From positions 13,608,903 through 13,672,902 of the forward strand of contig NC_051441.1 in NCBI RefSeq assembly GCF_001649575.2: a DNA stretch of 64,000 nt. The letters are read 5' to 3'. Below the pieces are notes generated by a model. The model did no database searches. It saw nothing but the letters and a program-made list of their open reading frames with translations, and was not told where the DNA came from. This DNA is from Kryptolebias marmoratus. Taxonomy: Eukaryota; Chordata; Actinopteri; Cyprinodontiformes; Rivulidae. Of the stretch, positions 18,734-29,900 are shown piece by piece; positions within the stretch are counted from its first letter, which is position 1, and each line of letters opens with the position of its first letter. The translations under genes and the position numbers were made by a program.

Positions 18734-21703
18734 ATGTCGAGGCGAAGCAGGAACAGCCGCGCGTGGCGATACGTGTGGGGTGGGATCCGACGGGACGCCG
18801 ACGCCCGGGCCCTGGTGTTGGCCTCTGAAGCCGAAGACTGGACCTATGACCGACTGGAGGTGTGAAAACAACTTGCGAAGAGATATGATAACAAGTTTTT
18901 TTTCTTGTGTTTGAAACTCAAGATGTGCCGTGTAGGTACGATAGTAATGCCGCTAACGCCTAACTTTGTTTTGTCTTCCTGAATCCTGACTCCCACAGTA
19001 CAGTGATTCGGATTCAGAAGCAGACTTTTCGGCGGTGATGATTCCTAAGGTCCCCAGTGCCATACCCGTTACCGGGGAGTCGTACTGCAGCTGTGATTCG
19101 CAGGCAGAGACCAGTTACAACCCTCGTCTCCGAGGGTTTCACCAAATAAAAGACTGCCACTGTGGGGAGGATGACCAAGGTAAAACAGGAAGCAACTGTG
19201 TCCGAATTCACATTTCTGTTTTCCTGCTCTGCTGTCTGATATCACAGAAACAATATTAGCTGGAGTTCAGTTAAATAAAAGTTGTCAGTATTTGATTTCT
19301 ACATTCAACTTGCCTTAAAATGTACAATCCCCCGGTGTTTCAGATTTTGACTGGGTTTGGGACACAAGCAGCCGATCAACAGCAACCTTGCTGAGCTGCG
19401 ACAACCGCAAAGTGAGTTTCCACTCCGACTACAGCTGCGGCACAGCAGCGGTCCGCGGCTCCAAGGAGCTGGCCGACGGGCAGCACTTCTGGGAAATCAA
19501 GATGACGTCTCCGGTGTACGGCACAGACATGGTAACCCCACACTTCCAGCTTTCTTACCGCCGCCTGGCGCGATCCGAGACACTGTGCCTGAACGTTTAT
19601 TTCTGAATAGATGGTTGGAGTCGGAACGTCTGACGTAAACCTAGACAAATACAGGCACACGTTCTGCAGCTTGTTGGGGAAAGACGCCGACAGCTGGGGT
19701 CTTTCTTACACAGGTGAGATCAACACTAATGTGACTCAGCAGCAGCTGCTTGATACGGCTGGGGTTTAAAAACAATACTGTTTCATTTGTAGGCCTGTTG
19801 CATCATAAAGGGAAGAAGATGAACTTCTCTTCTCGATTCGGACAAGGGTCCATCATCGGAGTTCATCTGGACTTGTGGCACGGCACTCTGACGTTCTTCA
19901 AGAATCGCAAGTGTATAGGTTAGTACGGAAGCTGCCGCTGATTGAAGTCGGAGTGTGGTTCAAGTGGCTCGTGGACTTCATGGCTGCTTTCATTTCTTGC
20001 GTTGTGTAATTTCTAATAAAAACTGATTAGAACTGTGATACGCGAGAGCGGATGGGAGCGAGGGGTGAAAAATAAACAGAAGAAGCACATTATAAAGCTC
20101 AAACTGGACAAAATCAAAGTAACAGTAAGTGAGGGATAGCATGGAGAAAGTCTGCACTCGATGAATTAAACATTTAATTAACCCGATTGGTAAAAGTGTA
20201 GCATTAAGAGTCCGACGTGCTTCGTTGCATCCACATGTGCAAGCTGTCCTGACCTTCCTGATGGGGACGTGCTCGTATTCGTGCTATCTTTGGCTCAGCT
20301 GCACCGCTGCGTTCGGCTCGGGGCTTTGCAGTTTTCACCGAAGGCCGCTACGTGATGATAAAGACCAAAGGAAGGAAAAGAGGGTTCTTACCAGGGATTT
20401 GTGTCCTCACTGCCGTTTGTCTTTCTTCTGCTCGTGGCCTTCTGTGTCCGCTATGTGAGTGGCGCCATGTTTAAAGCTCCCGCTCAGCACAGTCCGCGGG
20501 TTCACACGGGTCTGGGCTGCTCAGAAACCTGGCGCACCCTCACAGAGAGGGTGTTTCAGTCGAGTCAGGGTCATGAAATAATCCACCAGCATTTTTGATG
20601 TGCTCCCACTTGTCACATTAAACATAATATCTCATAGGCAGTTACTGCAGATGCTTAACTTATGAATTAATAAACTGATTATGTCCAATGACTGATGGCT
20701 TTATTAGTCAAATGATCAATACCAAAGCTGTGGAAGCCATGGATCGGTCTAATTCAGCCTTATGCTTCATGCTAATTCAAAAACCAATTCATTTGTTTTT
20801 ATTTAAACTTACGTCAGTCACCATGAAACTGAATTCAACAGGAATTCATCACATCTGGTCAACACCTGGTTGGCTCAGGTTAACTCATTACGACTTAAAT
20901 CAACTCTGTGCTCAAACCCACAGATTGTGAAAATAATCAGATCTGAATTAATGTTCTCAGTTATGAAAGCAGAAGTAGGTTGTTAGAATCACTGACTGTG
21001 TATTTGTGAATATCTGTGTAGTTGATGATGCAGTATCTGTACAGCATGCATAATTGAGTTTTTGTTTATTTTTGAAGTGGAAATTTTGAACTGAATTACA
21101 GAAATATAATTAATTCATTTGTCAGATTGCATTTAAACTTTTAAAAAGAGAGGATTATACATGCAAAGTAGTAACTCCTAAAGATTTTCTCCTCTTTAGG
21201 TTTTATTTACTCTAAAATTACAACCATGTGTCTAATTTTTCTGACCCCACCGTCAAAAAAACTTGTCCTAACGGATCAAACTGAGCATGTTTATCCTCCT
21301 CCATCCAGGTGTCGCGAGCACAGAGCTACACAATAAGAGGTTTTATCCCATGGCGTGCTCCACGGCGGCCAAGAGCAGCATGAAGGTCATCCGCTCGTGC
21401 TCCGCCCCCACCTCGCTGCTGTACCTGTGCTGCGCTCGCCTTCGCCGCCTGGTGCCGGACTGCATAGACACGCTGGACGTGCTGCCCCTGCCGCCCGGCC
21501 TGCGCCAGTTGCTCCACAACAAGCTGGGCTGGGTGCTGAGTCTGAACGGAGGCAACGCCGACGAGAGCCCCGACAGGCGCGAGCGGCCCCGCCGCCCGCC
21601 CATTGGTGCCCCCTCGGCCGGCCCGTCGTACTCCGAGAGCGACTCGGAGGGGTGCACGTCCGACCCCGAAGCCTGCCAGAGGAAAAGGTGCCGCTGGACG
21701 TGA
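18734..21703 (+). CDS. spsb3: SPRY domain and SOCS box protein 3
   Basis: SPSB3 is a substrate-recognition subunit of Cullin-RING ubiquitin ligases: the SPRY domain binds targets and the SOCS box recruits Elongin B/C. Exons: 18734-18859, 18999-19179, 19344-19531, 19611-19713, 19793-19918 and 21309-21703, 1119 nt, 372 residues. Diagnostic sequence includes NSRAWRYVW at the N-terminus; [19 protein letters not shown] and [18 protein letters not shown] in the SPRY region; [20 protein letters not shown]; and [15 protein letters not shown]. The SOCS box is at about residues 276-315 ([13 protein letters not shown], then [11 protein letters not shown]). The tail is an acidic/serine segment ending CQRKRCRWT. 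The start at 18734 gives the conserved [12 protein letters not shown]-terminus. Intron 5 (about 1.4 kb) holds nothing recognisable. Confidence 0.96.
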
Positions 21704-23940
21704 CCGCTCGGCCCGGATCCTGGCGTCCGTTTGAACACTCGCCGGTGACAAAACAAACTCCGGGGGCTGATTGGGTCGAGGGAGCAGCACATCACTGGAA
21801 AAGAAAGTGTATTCCTGCCGCCACATCTTCGCTGTGACCTTTTCTCACACATCTTTATATTTATCACATGTCAGCATCCCAACCTTTTTTCCCGTCACAA
21901 GTGAATTATTTTAAAAACTAGTAAATCGTCGCCGATGACGTGTGGGAAGCTGTGAGCTGCAGGAGCGTTAATGTACAGTGTAACACTGGCGTCAAGTAAG
22001 GCCAAATTTCGGTGGTCATGATGGTTTATTTGAAAAAAAACAAAACAACATCTTCTGTGTCCTGTATGCAACTAATCTGTGGTGTTTTAAACATAAATGG
22101 TATCAAAGCGTTACCAAAGCGGTCTGTTACATGTTTATCTGGCTTTTGTTATCAGTGAGATTCAGTTTCTGCTTTGTTGTAAATGTTGCAGGACAAACAA
22201 AAACCTTACAAATCGTCACCTAAATGTTACAAGCGAGTAAAAATAATAATAATTGGAAAGCACTCTGTATCGTTTCGTCTTCTGCTGACAAAAATGTTTC
22301 TTATTGTCTGTCACTGCGCAAAAATATCCTGTATTTAAAAACTCCTGGTCGCTTCAGTTATCAGACGTTTGTTTCCTGAGAACCCCGTTCGTGTGGCGGA
22401 CTTCCTGCGTTTTGATTTAGGCAGAAGCGTTTCACTCCGAGGCAACTTTTCACGGCTCTGACGTTATTTTAAAGCTTTTTTCTTTTAAAGTGATTTTCTA
22501 TGCCAAGAGGTTTAATGCTGATCCTCTTTTTTGTACTTCTGTTTATGCAAAGGTGTTCTGTCAAATCTTTGTTACATCTTTTTTTGTTTGTTTTGTAACT
22601 CTGAATCTTATTTTTACAGGCTACGAACAGAAAATCAGTCGTCTAATGTTGGTGGGAACATTTAAAGCTTCCTGTGGTCTGATCTGCTCCTCATGCAGTC
22701 TGGTTCTTTGTATTTTAATTTAATTGTTTTTGCTTCTTTTTACAAACTATAGCTGTACAGTTGCAAAACAAAGAACGAAAACTATAATTTTCAGGACTTG
22801 TAAATTAACTCTTAGCGTCTTGTCCTCTTCAGTCACTTTTTTTTCTCCAATATTCCCGTTAATAAACAGTAATCTCTGTACTCCTGCTTTTATTCTTTCT
22901 GATAAGGCTCTTATCGGGTCTAATAAGAACCTAATGGTGTCAGTTGTTCTGGACCTGAGCGAGTGCCGTATGAAGCTTAAAGAGGACATAAAATTTCTGG
23001 GTCGTCTTCTGTTCTTCCAACACGTAGCGGTCAGCTGGAGGCAGATTCTTACTTATTTTAGATCCAAAACAAGACTTTAACACCTGACGGTAAAATGAGT
23101 CGTCACTGATACGCCGTGGGGAAGGAACTCCTACATAAAACTGACTAAACCGGTAACTTTTTTGGCTGTTTTTCTGTAAAATTACACATACTGGGAGGAA
23201 ATGTACATTTCTTTGGTGATAACTCTTAAAAAAAGCAGTTTTGGGTGACAGCTTTTACTTTGTTGCCATATAATCTGGTTGAATTTTCAATATGATTATA
23301 ATGACTGACGTGTTTTAAATTGTTCTAAAATATAAAACTTAAAAGTGTATATATGTATTCAACCCCCACCCTTAAAGTCAGTACTTTTAGTAGCACTAAA
23401 AGTGATCTTGGTCCATCTAATTAGAAGTTCTTGTTTGTTCTTCACGACCTAACGGCTCCAGCTCCTCCAGGTTGGACGGGCTGCTTTTTTCCTAATATGA
23501 TCGACGAGACGCTTCATCGTAAAGGACATCCAGTTCTCAGGAGTTACCACGGAAATAATGATTTTCTTTCCATTTTTATGTTTGAGCCGAAGGTGATTTT
23601 AAATGGAGCATGCACCTAAACTAACTATAAGAGCTCTTAGTTTGAATTATGTGGTTCTAATTTAGTTCAGGATGTTAAATCTCAGCTAAAAATCTCCTCA
23701 AATGGAAAAAAAATCAAAGCCACTAAATTGTCTGGTGTCGCTTTTTTAAGCTTCATACCTTATCTTTTCTACCTTAACATTTTCCCGTATATTTCCATAT
23801 TTAGTGTGATTAAGAACATTTAAATTCTGCAGATGCTCTCGAACCGCTGCGGTGCAGAACGACGTCAACCAGGTGATCAATAAAAGCCCAAACGCTTGGC
23901 GTTTGCGCCCGGATCTTGAATAAAAACAGGCGGGACGATG
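21704..23940 (+). other. spsb3 3' UTR (long, inferred)
   Basis: No gene is visible in this AT-rich stretch. AATAAA occurs at 23879 and 23919, just before the convergent atp6v0c signal. Earlier signals exist too (for example AATAAA at about 22860), so the true end may be nearer the stop codon. Confidence 0.45.
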
Positions 23941-23964
23941 CCGTTTTGGAGGTTGAGTTTTATT
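23919..23964. terminator. Facing poly(A) signals of spsb3 and atp6v0c
   Basis: AATAAA on the plus strand at 23919-23924 faces AATAAA on the minus strand (TTTATT at 23959-23964). If both are used, the two convergent transcripts end within tens of bases of each other or overlap. Confidence 0.45.
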
Positions 23965-24984
23965 TGGAAATCTGACAGGCATGGCTGAACAGTGAGATTT
24001 CACTTTAAACAACAACAACAAAAAATAAAACAACCAAAAAGAAACAAAAATAAAGACAGCAGCACTACAGGTAAACAATACTAGTGTCTGAGAATGTCAT
24101 ATCAAACATAAATCCACTTACACACATACTGCACTCCAATATCTTACACACACACCCACACACTGCGTGAACACCCTCCAATAATATTCACTGTATCCAG
24201 AGGAATCGGAGCACTTGAACAATAACCCACAGTGCAAATAATCTAACTATACACAGATAATTTATATAGTTTATGTATATAGGGTATTCCATTTAGACAG
24301 TTTCAAAATCTTCAGAACTTTCCATAAATAGTGAAAAAAAAAAAAAAGATTCAAAAATGGTCCCCGAAAAGAACATGAACAAAATAAAATACTAGTGTGC
24401 ACAACTTTTCAGCAGTCTCAAAACAGAAGGACGATTTTTAAAAACCACCAACATAAGACGAGAACCCGAACGGAGCGGAGGGGGAGGAAGGGGGGAGGAG
24501 AGAGAGAGAGAGGGNNNNNNNNNNNNNNNNNNNNNNNNNNNNNNNNNNNNNNNNNNNNNNNNNNNNNNNNNNNNNNNNNNNNNNNNNNNNNNNNNNNNNN
24601 NNNNNNNNNNNNNNNNNNNNNNNNNNNNNNNNNNNNNNNNNNNNNACGCTGATATTCACACTCACGTCACAAACTGGTTACTACATTTACCGAGGGGTGG
24701 GAGGACTCTGGATCACTGTACAGCTTTAAGATTTAGACGATATATCAGGCAGGCCCGTCCACACATCAGCTCACGACAAACAGAACATGTTCATGCCCGT
24801 TCTGCACGCACAACACCCGACACAACCGGATGGCTTCGAACGATATGAAATGGAGCACGTCTACTGAGAACAAAGCTGTCGAAGGCGACCGACGCGTTTC
24901 TGTTGCCATCCCATCCTGTCAGATCCACGGGGGCGGGGTGGGGTGGGCGTCATGGAAGAAAAAAAAAAAAGGGGAGAGCCACGC
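23941..24984 (-). other. atp6v0c 3' UTR
   Basis: Sequence from the inferred poly(A) site to the atp6v0c stop codon. It is A/C-rich with short CA runs and a purine-rich block leading into the assembly gap at 24515. No reading frame is credible. Confidence 0.55.
24515..24645. other. Assembly gap, 131 N
   Basis: A run of N that begins right after a GA-rich simple repeat (GGGGAGGAAG... then AGAGAGAG). The repeat is the probable cause of the gap. Confidence 0.99.
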
Positions 24985-27900
24985 TTATTTTGTGGACAGG
25001 ATGAGGGCCACAATGAGGCCGTAGAGACCCAGCACCTCGGCGAAGATCAGGATCAGGATCATGCCCACGAAAAGCCGAGGCTGCTGGGCGGTGCCTCGCA
25101 CGCCGGCGTCGCCCACGATGCCGATGGCGAACCCGGCCGCCAGGCCACTCAGGCCCACACTCAGACCGGCGCCGAGATGCAGGAAGCTCCTGATGGAGGA
25201 GGAGGAGGAGAGAATAAAGTCTGTGAAGTTTACAGTAAAGGTAAAGAAGTAAAGAACACTTGGTTCACCGTCAGCAGAGATTATTAATGTTCTCGCCTGC
25301 CTCCCATTTTCACTGCTTTCCTAAAATGTTTTACAGCAGGGGTGTCAAACTCCAGGCCTTCGAGGCTCCGCGGTCCTGGAGGTTTTAGGTTTTTCTGCTC
25401 CAACACACCTGATTCAAATGGTCTGATTAGCTCCTCACCAAATCATCAAGTTCTGCAGGAGCACAGCAACAAGTCATCCATTTAAAGCAGGTGTTTTAAA
25501 GCAAGAACACGTCTAAAACATGCAGGACAGCGGCCCCCGAGGAATGGAGTTTGACACCTCTGTTTTAGAGGAATTCTAACTACTTTGTAAAACAATGTTG
25601 CTTTAGTTTAAAGAGATTTGTGGGAACTTGTTAAAACGCATCCGTCTCAACCAGCGTGGCTCTGGGCTGCAGCCATGACCACCAGCTGCTGAATGCTTTC
25701 TGTCAGGCAGCCTCCAGAATGTGTCCAAACCTTAGTTTCCCCAAGTGACTCACATCAACGAGCCGCTTCACTTCTAAACAAATTTTCTCTTAGATTTGTC
25801 ACTGCTCGGTTTAGTTTCTGTGATTCTACATCTGGGTTATTGTTTTTGCTTGTGTGTGGGAATGTGCGTGCATTTGTACTTTCACACCGCATGTGCTGTT
25901 TGCGCTCGCAAACTAAGATGCGCAGCATGAAAAGGTTGTGGTGGAGGTCTTCCCTTCGGCGTCCTCCTCATGACATCAGCGTTACTGTCTGACAGGTGGA
26001 ACGCTGCAGTCAACCTGAGCGCTTCACGCCACTCGGGGCTCCTAACTGCAGCTGACTGAGCAGAAACAGGTGTGTGATGCCCTTAGATGTCTGGGTTGCA
26101 CCTGCACCACCTGAAATAATGGCCTACATATTGTTTATTTTACCTACAATCAGAGAAATAACACACACACACACACGTGTGTAACACTCAGTGCAGACAA
26201 AGCAATCTAACCAATCCTGTTTGTGTTTTCAGGCAAACATATGAATCATTTTAGGAGCTTAATGCCTGATTTGAATAGAAATGCGGTTTCCTATCATTCA
26301 GAAAATATTCGAGGCTACAGCTTCCATGTCCAGGTGTGACCTCACTAAAAAACAAGCTCAAAATGATCATTTTCCTGTGAATTATGGCAAAACATTTTGC
26401 TTTGAAACTCTTCAAAAAGCCACATTCAGTCTTTTACTGTCATCAATTTTAACTTGTTAACTGCAGCCTATAAAGTCTGGGATGAAGCTCCAAGGTTTTA
26501 TTTCTTCCTCTGAGTCTCAAACAGCTAAAACATCAGCTTTAATAGAGGCGTTTGATTAGGCTGCTACTTAATTCTAATTAATCTATAAACCCCCTGCTCT
26601 TGTATTTGGCTTTTTTCATTAATAATTAAATATGTCATGAGTTACTGTTCACCTAAAAGTTGTATTTATCCTGTAACACCTTGATAAGAACAGAGTAGTT
26701 TGTTTTTTATTAATACATAAAACAGCCTGTACCGACTAATTTTCCCGTTTCGGATGATGCAATGAATGAGCACAAAGAAGGAAAAAAGCGTCTCAGAGGT
26801 GGCCTTACTTGTAAAGAGTGACTTTCTCAGAGATGTTGTTCGCTATCAGCACAGCTACCACCAGCCCATAGATGGCGATGATGCCAGCCATGACGACGGG
26901 GATGATGGACTTCATGATGAGCTCTGGCCGCATCACAGACATGGCAGCAATGCCCGTGCCGCTCTTTGCCGTTCCATATGCCGCTCCGAGGGCTGAACAA
27001 GACAGAGCGAGACAGTCCCCGTTAATTTGTTAGGTTTAATCCCCAGATATGAGTATGGAACGACTTATAAAACAGCTCTAAATATGAGCCCACCCAAAAA
27101 TAAAATAAAACCACTATGTAGCTTTATTCTGAAGCAGCCAAACATGCCGACGTGTTCAGAACTGCTGCCACAGATCCACTCTAATTACTGCTGCTCATCC
27201 GTGTTCAAATCATTTAAAGAGTACCTGCATAATCTACAACAATCCAGCCTGACACAGTCACTCCGTATTAAACCAAGTGAGCATCATCTCTGCTTTCAGG
27301 CCTGGCTCCAAATCAAAACTGGGAAAAATAAATAAATAAATAAAAAATGACTGCAGTTCCTCTCACGCCTGTGAATCTGCCACCACGCTGCTTTTACCAC
27401 AGAAATTTATGCAACCCAACTGTTTAACACTGTTCTCTGTTGTCTGCAGAGCACAGAAATAACAATAAAAAAGCATCATATTAATGTTGATTTACAAACA
27501 AGCTTCTTGAGCTGTTAGTTAGCGTTTCAAATGTGTTTTTCAGAGATAAACGACATTACATTGTCACTTTTTCTCTTGCCCTCTGCATACTGAAGTGCTG
27601 TTTGATTAGGTGTAATGCTGTAAAACTCAAATTAACCTGCTGAAGCCTTTGAAATGACATAAAATAAACGGCTGATGACAATATTTGATAAAACGACACT
27701 CGAGTGTTTCACACTTTTTAAACGCTTGAATCCTAGTTGGGACTCCAAAGGTGGGACGAATGATGTAAAGCTTGGAAATAGTGGCTGAACAGTTCGACCT
27801 CCGTCTCCTGACATCCGAGGCGTTCAGGTGACCTGCAGGAGCCCCGTTCTGATGAATGGCCGCTACGCAAACACACAGAGCTAACAGGTGTAGCTGCACC

Positions 27901-29596
27901 TGGAAAACGCTCAAAACGACCGCTGACTCGTCGTCTGCTTTGACCAAATCCATCCCAGATCACTCATTCTAGTTAAGAAAAATAAAAAGCGTAGAGCTCT
28001 GGAGGGGTTATAAACGCTCCAGGTCAACTGATACATGACGCACCCAAACCTTAGATCGATAAAACTCTGGTTTTTCGCGCGTTACGAGTCTAGGTTGTAA
28101 CAAGAAGGAAAAACTGAGCCTGAAAACCATCCATCAGCTCATCTGTGCTTGCCAGAAGACGAGTTATTTTGTTAAACACAGAGCTCATTAATAAAACAAA
28201 ATCTCAGTGTCCCATTTGCAGCTCTGCCCAATGTATCGAGAGCATCTGTCTGTTTTTACTTTTTCTTACGCTGTAATTTTAGCAAAAGCAACGATCTGAG
28301 CGGTTTTAAAAATCTTTAAAAACTAGTTTTCTTTACTCCCAAATGTTGTCTTCGCACAACATAAATGAGTAAAAGAAACGCGGGCTGACGTTTCTCCAGG
28401 ATGGAGCAAATACTGAGCTGACATTAGATATAAAACTGTATGAAACACACACAGGAAGAGATGTCAAGTTTGGTCCGTTTTAGTTTAAATTTTGTCAAAG
28501 AAACAAGTTATCAGGGATCAGGTTTAACGTCAGCGGCCCAACGTTAAACTTCGTGTCTCGAAGTTACAACACATGGTTTAATGTTGGGATTTATCGCAGC
28601 AGAACTGTTTATTTCTAAGGCAAATTCACAATTTGATGCAAAGAGATCAAGCATTAAAGTCCTAATTTTAAGAGCTTGCAGATGCTGTTTTCAAATAAAG
28701 TCATTTAAATTAGCTTTTTGTGAATAAAACAATTTGTGTAATGTACTTTATTAATAGTTGGACTTCTGTTTCTTAAAAAGACATTCTTGTTTTACAAAAG
28801 GTTTCAAAATGGTGTTATAAAAAATGGGTAGAGAGATTTGTATCGATGTTAAATCAAATAAAACTATATATATATTTTAAAACATAGCTTCTAATTCACC
28901 TAGTAGTTTAGTATGGTTAATTATGGTTACATTTGATCGATTTGATTGGCTTTCCTTTGATTTTTGAGTACAGAAACCACAATGCAGGCTTTAAATTATA
29001 ATTTTATCCTCATTAAATGGAGGCACCATTTAATGGGCCTTACAGGCATGAGTGAATGAATGGGTGAATGAATGAATGTTCCTGTTGGAGGCCTTCATTA
29101 ACCCCTTCAGTAAAGTGGTGCTCCGCAGACTAACTCGTGAAAATAAAAACACAGCTTTGATTAATGACGACCTTTCCGTGCGACAGATTACACACAGGCT
29201 GGCCCAGATGCAGCTGTCAGCTCGGCGAAGGCCCGCATCACCGACCAGCAGCTACAAAATAATAATGTAAAATTTAAAAAACCCCACGATCACAGGCTGA
29301 ATTTGATCCCGGGCGGAGGAAGCTACGGCGGCTGGGGAGCCCGAACCCTCCCTCCGCCTCTCCCTCCTCCTCCCCGGCAGGTGTGCGAGCCCACCGAGCG
29401 GCCTAAAACACGACTACCGAAAAAATAAAATAAAACAAAACAGCTACCGACTTCTGCCCGAGGCGGCTCGGTTAGAAACAGGGGAGAGGTGTCAAGTGAG
29501 GCGGCTGCTGGTGTGGTTACCGCTGAAGACCATGGCCGCGGAGGCTCCCATCACAGCGAAGAAAGGCGAGTACTCGGGGATCTCTTCAGAAGACAT
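24985..29596 (-). CDS. atp6v0c: V-type proton ATPase 16 kDa proteolipid subunit c
   Basis: Subunit c forms the proton-carrying ring of the V-ATPase Vo sector in lysosomes and other acidic compartments. Minus-strand exons: 29596-29521, 26992-26809 and 25189-24985, 465 nt, 154 residues (human 155). The protein is four hydrophobic helices: [60 protein letters not shown] and [19 protein letters not shown]. The proton-binding glutamate is E138 in [10 protein letters not shown]. The conserved [18 protein letters not shown] loop is intact and the end is ALILSTK. Intron 1 is about 2.5 kb with nothing recognisable; intron 2 holds a hAT-like MITE. The promoter carries a perfect CLEAR palindrome. Confidence 0.97.
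25337..25562. mobile_element. hAT-like MITE, copy 2, in atp6v0c intron 2
   Basis: Terminal inverted repeats are CAGGGGTGTCAAACTCC and GGAGTTTGACACCTCTG. The flanks TTTTACAG and TTTTAGAG form an 8-bp target duplication with one mismatch. The interior CTGCTCCAACACACCTGATT matches copies 1 and 3. Confidence 0.88.
26160..26176. repeat. Short (CA)n run
   Basis: ACACACACACACACAC within atp6v0c intron 2. Other short CA/GT runs are at about 29672-29690, 33902-33916, 41142-41157, 42291-42312, 45232-45257 and 45449-45469. Confidence 0.9.
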
Positions 29597-29900
29597 TCTC
29601 GCTCTTCTCCTCGGGCGGCGGAGCTACGCGGCGGGCTCGTTTCTTTTCCTTCGTGCGAGCGACAGAGAGCTCTGTGTGTGTGTGTGTGTGGGGGGGTGCG
29701 TGTTTGGAAAGGGGGGGGTCTCCTATCCCACCGTCACCTCTGGACTGGTTTAAACACTGCGAAGCGGCGTTTCCAACAGCTCGAACTCCGGCATAGAGGA
29801 GGAAAATGGCGAAACGGGAAAAGTCACGTGACCAAGCATCCCGGAAGAATCCATTCGCGCCAACGCGGCGGGGGGGTGCAGACGTTAGACGTCTACTCGC
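29597..29900 (-). promoter_or_regulatory. atp6v0c promoter region
   Basis: GC-rich sequence continuing from exon 1, with a (GT)n run, G-tracts, an AAAATGGCG word (YY1-like) at about 29803 and the CLEAR palindrome at 29823. The transcription start cannot be placed exactly. Confidence 0.5.
29823..29832. promoter_or_regulatory. CLEAR element GTCACGTGAC (TFEB/TFE3/MITF site)
   Basis: This is an exact match to the 10-bp CLEAR palindrome that TFEB-family factors bind in lysosomal gene promoters. It lies 227 bp upstream of the atp6v0c start codon. V-ATPase genes are established CLEAR-network targets, so the position makes a regulatory role likely. Confidence 0.75.

Noticed and set aside
21326..21867. 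Two long minus-strand frames opposite the last spsb3 exon
   Set aside because: Shadows of a GC-rich coding exon. The plus strand carries the SOCS box and the conserved C-terminus.
29496..29753. Plus-strand frame with [16 protein letters not shown]
   Set aside because: It is the antisense of atp6v0c exon 1. The minus strand gives the conserved subunit c N-terminus ([15 protein letters not shown]) with a proper splice donor.
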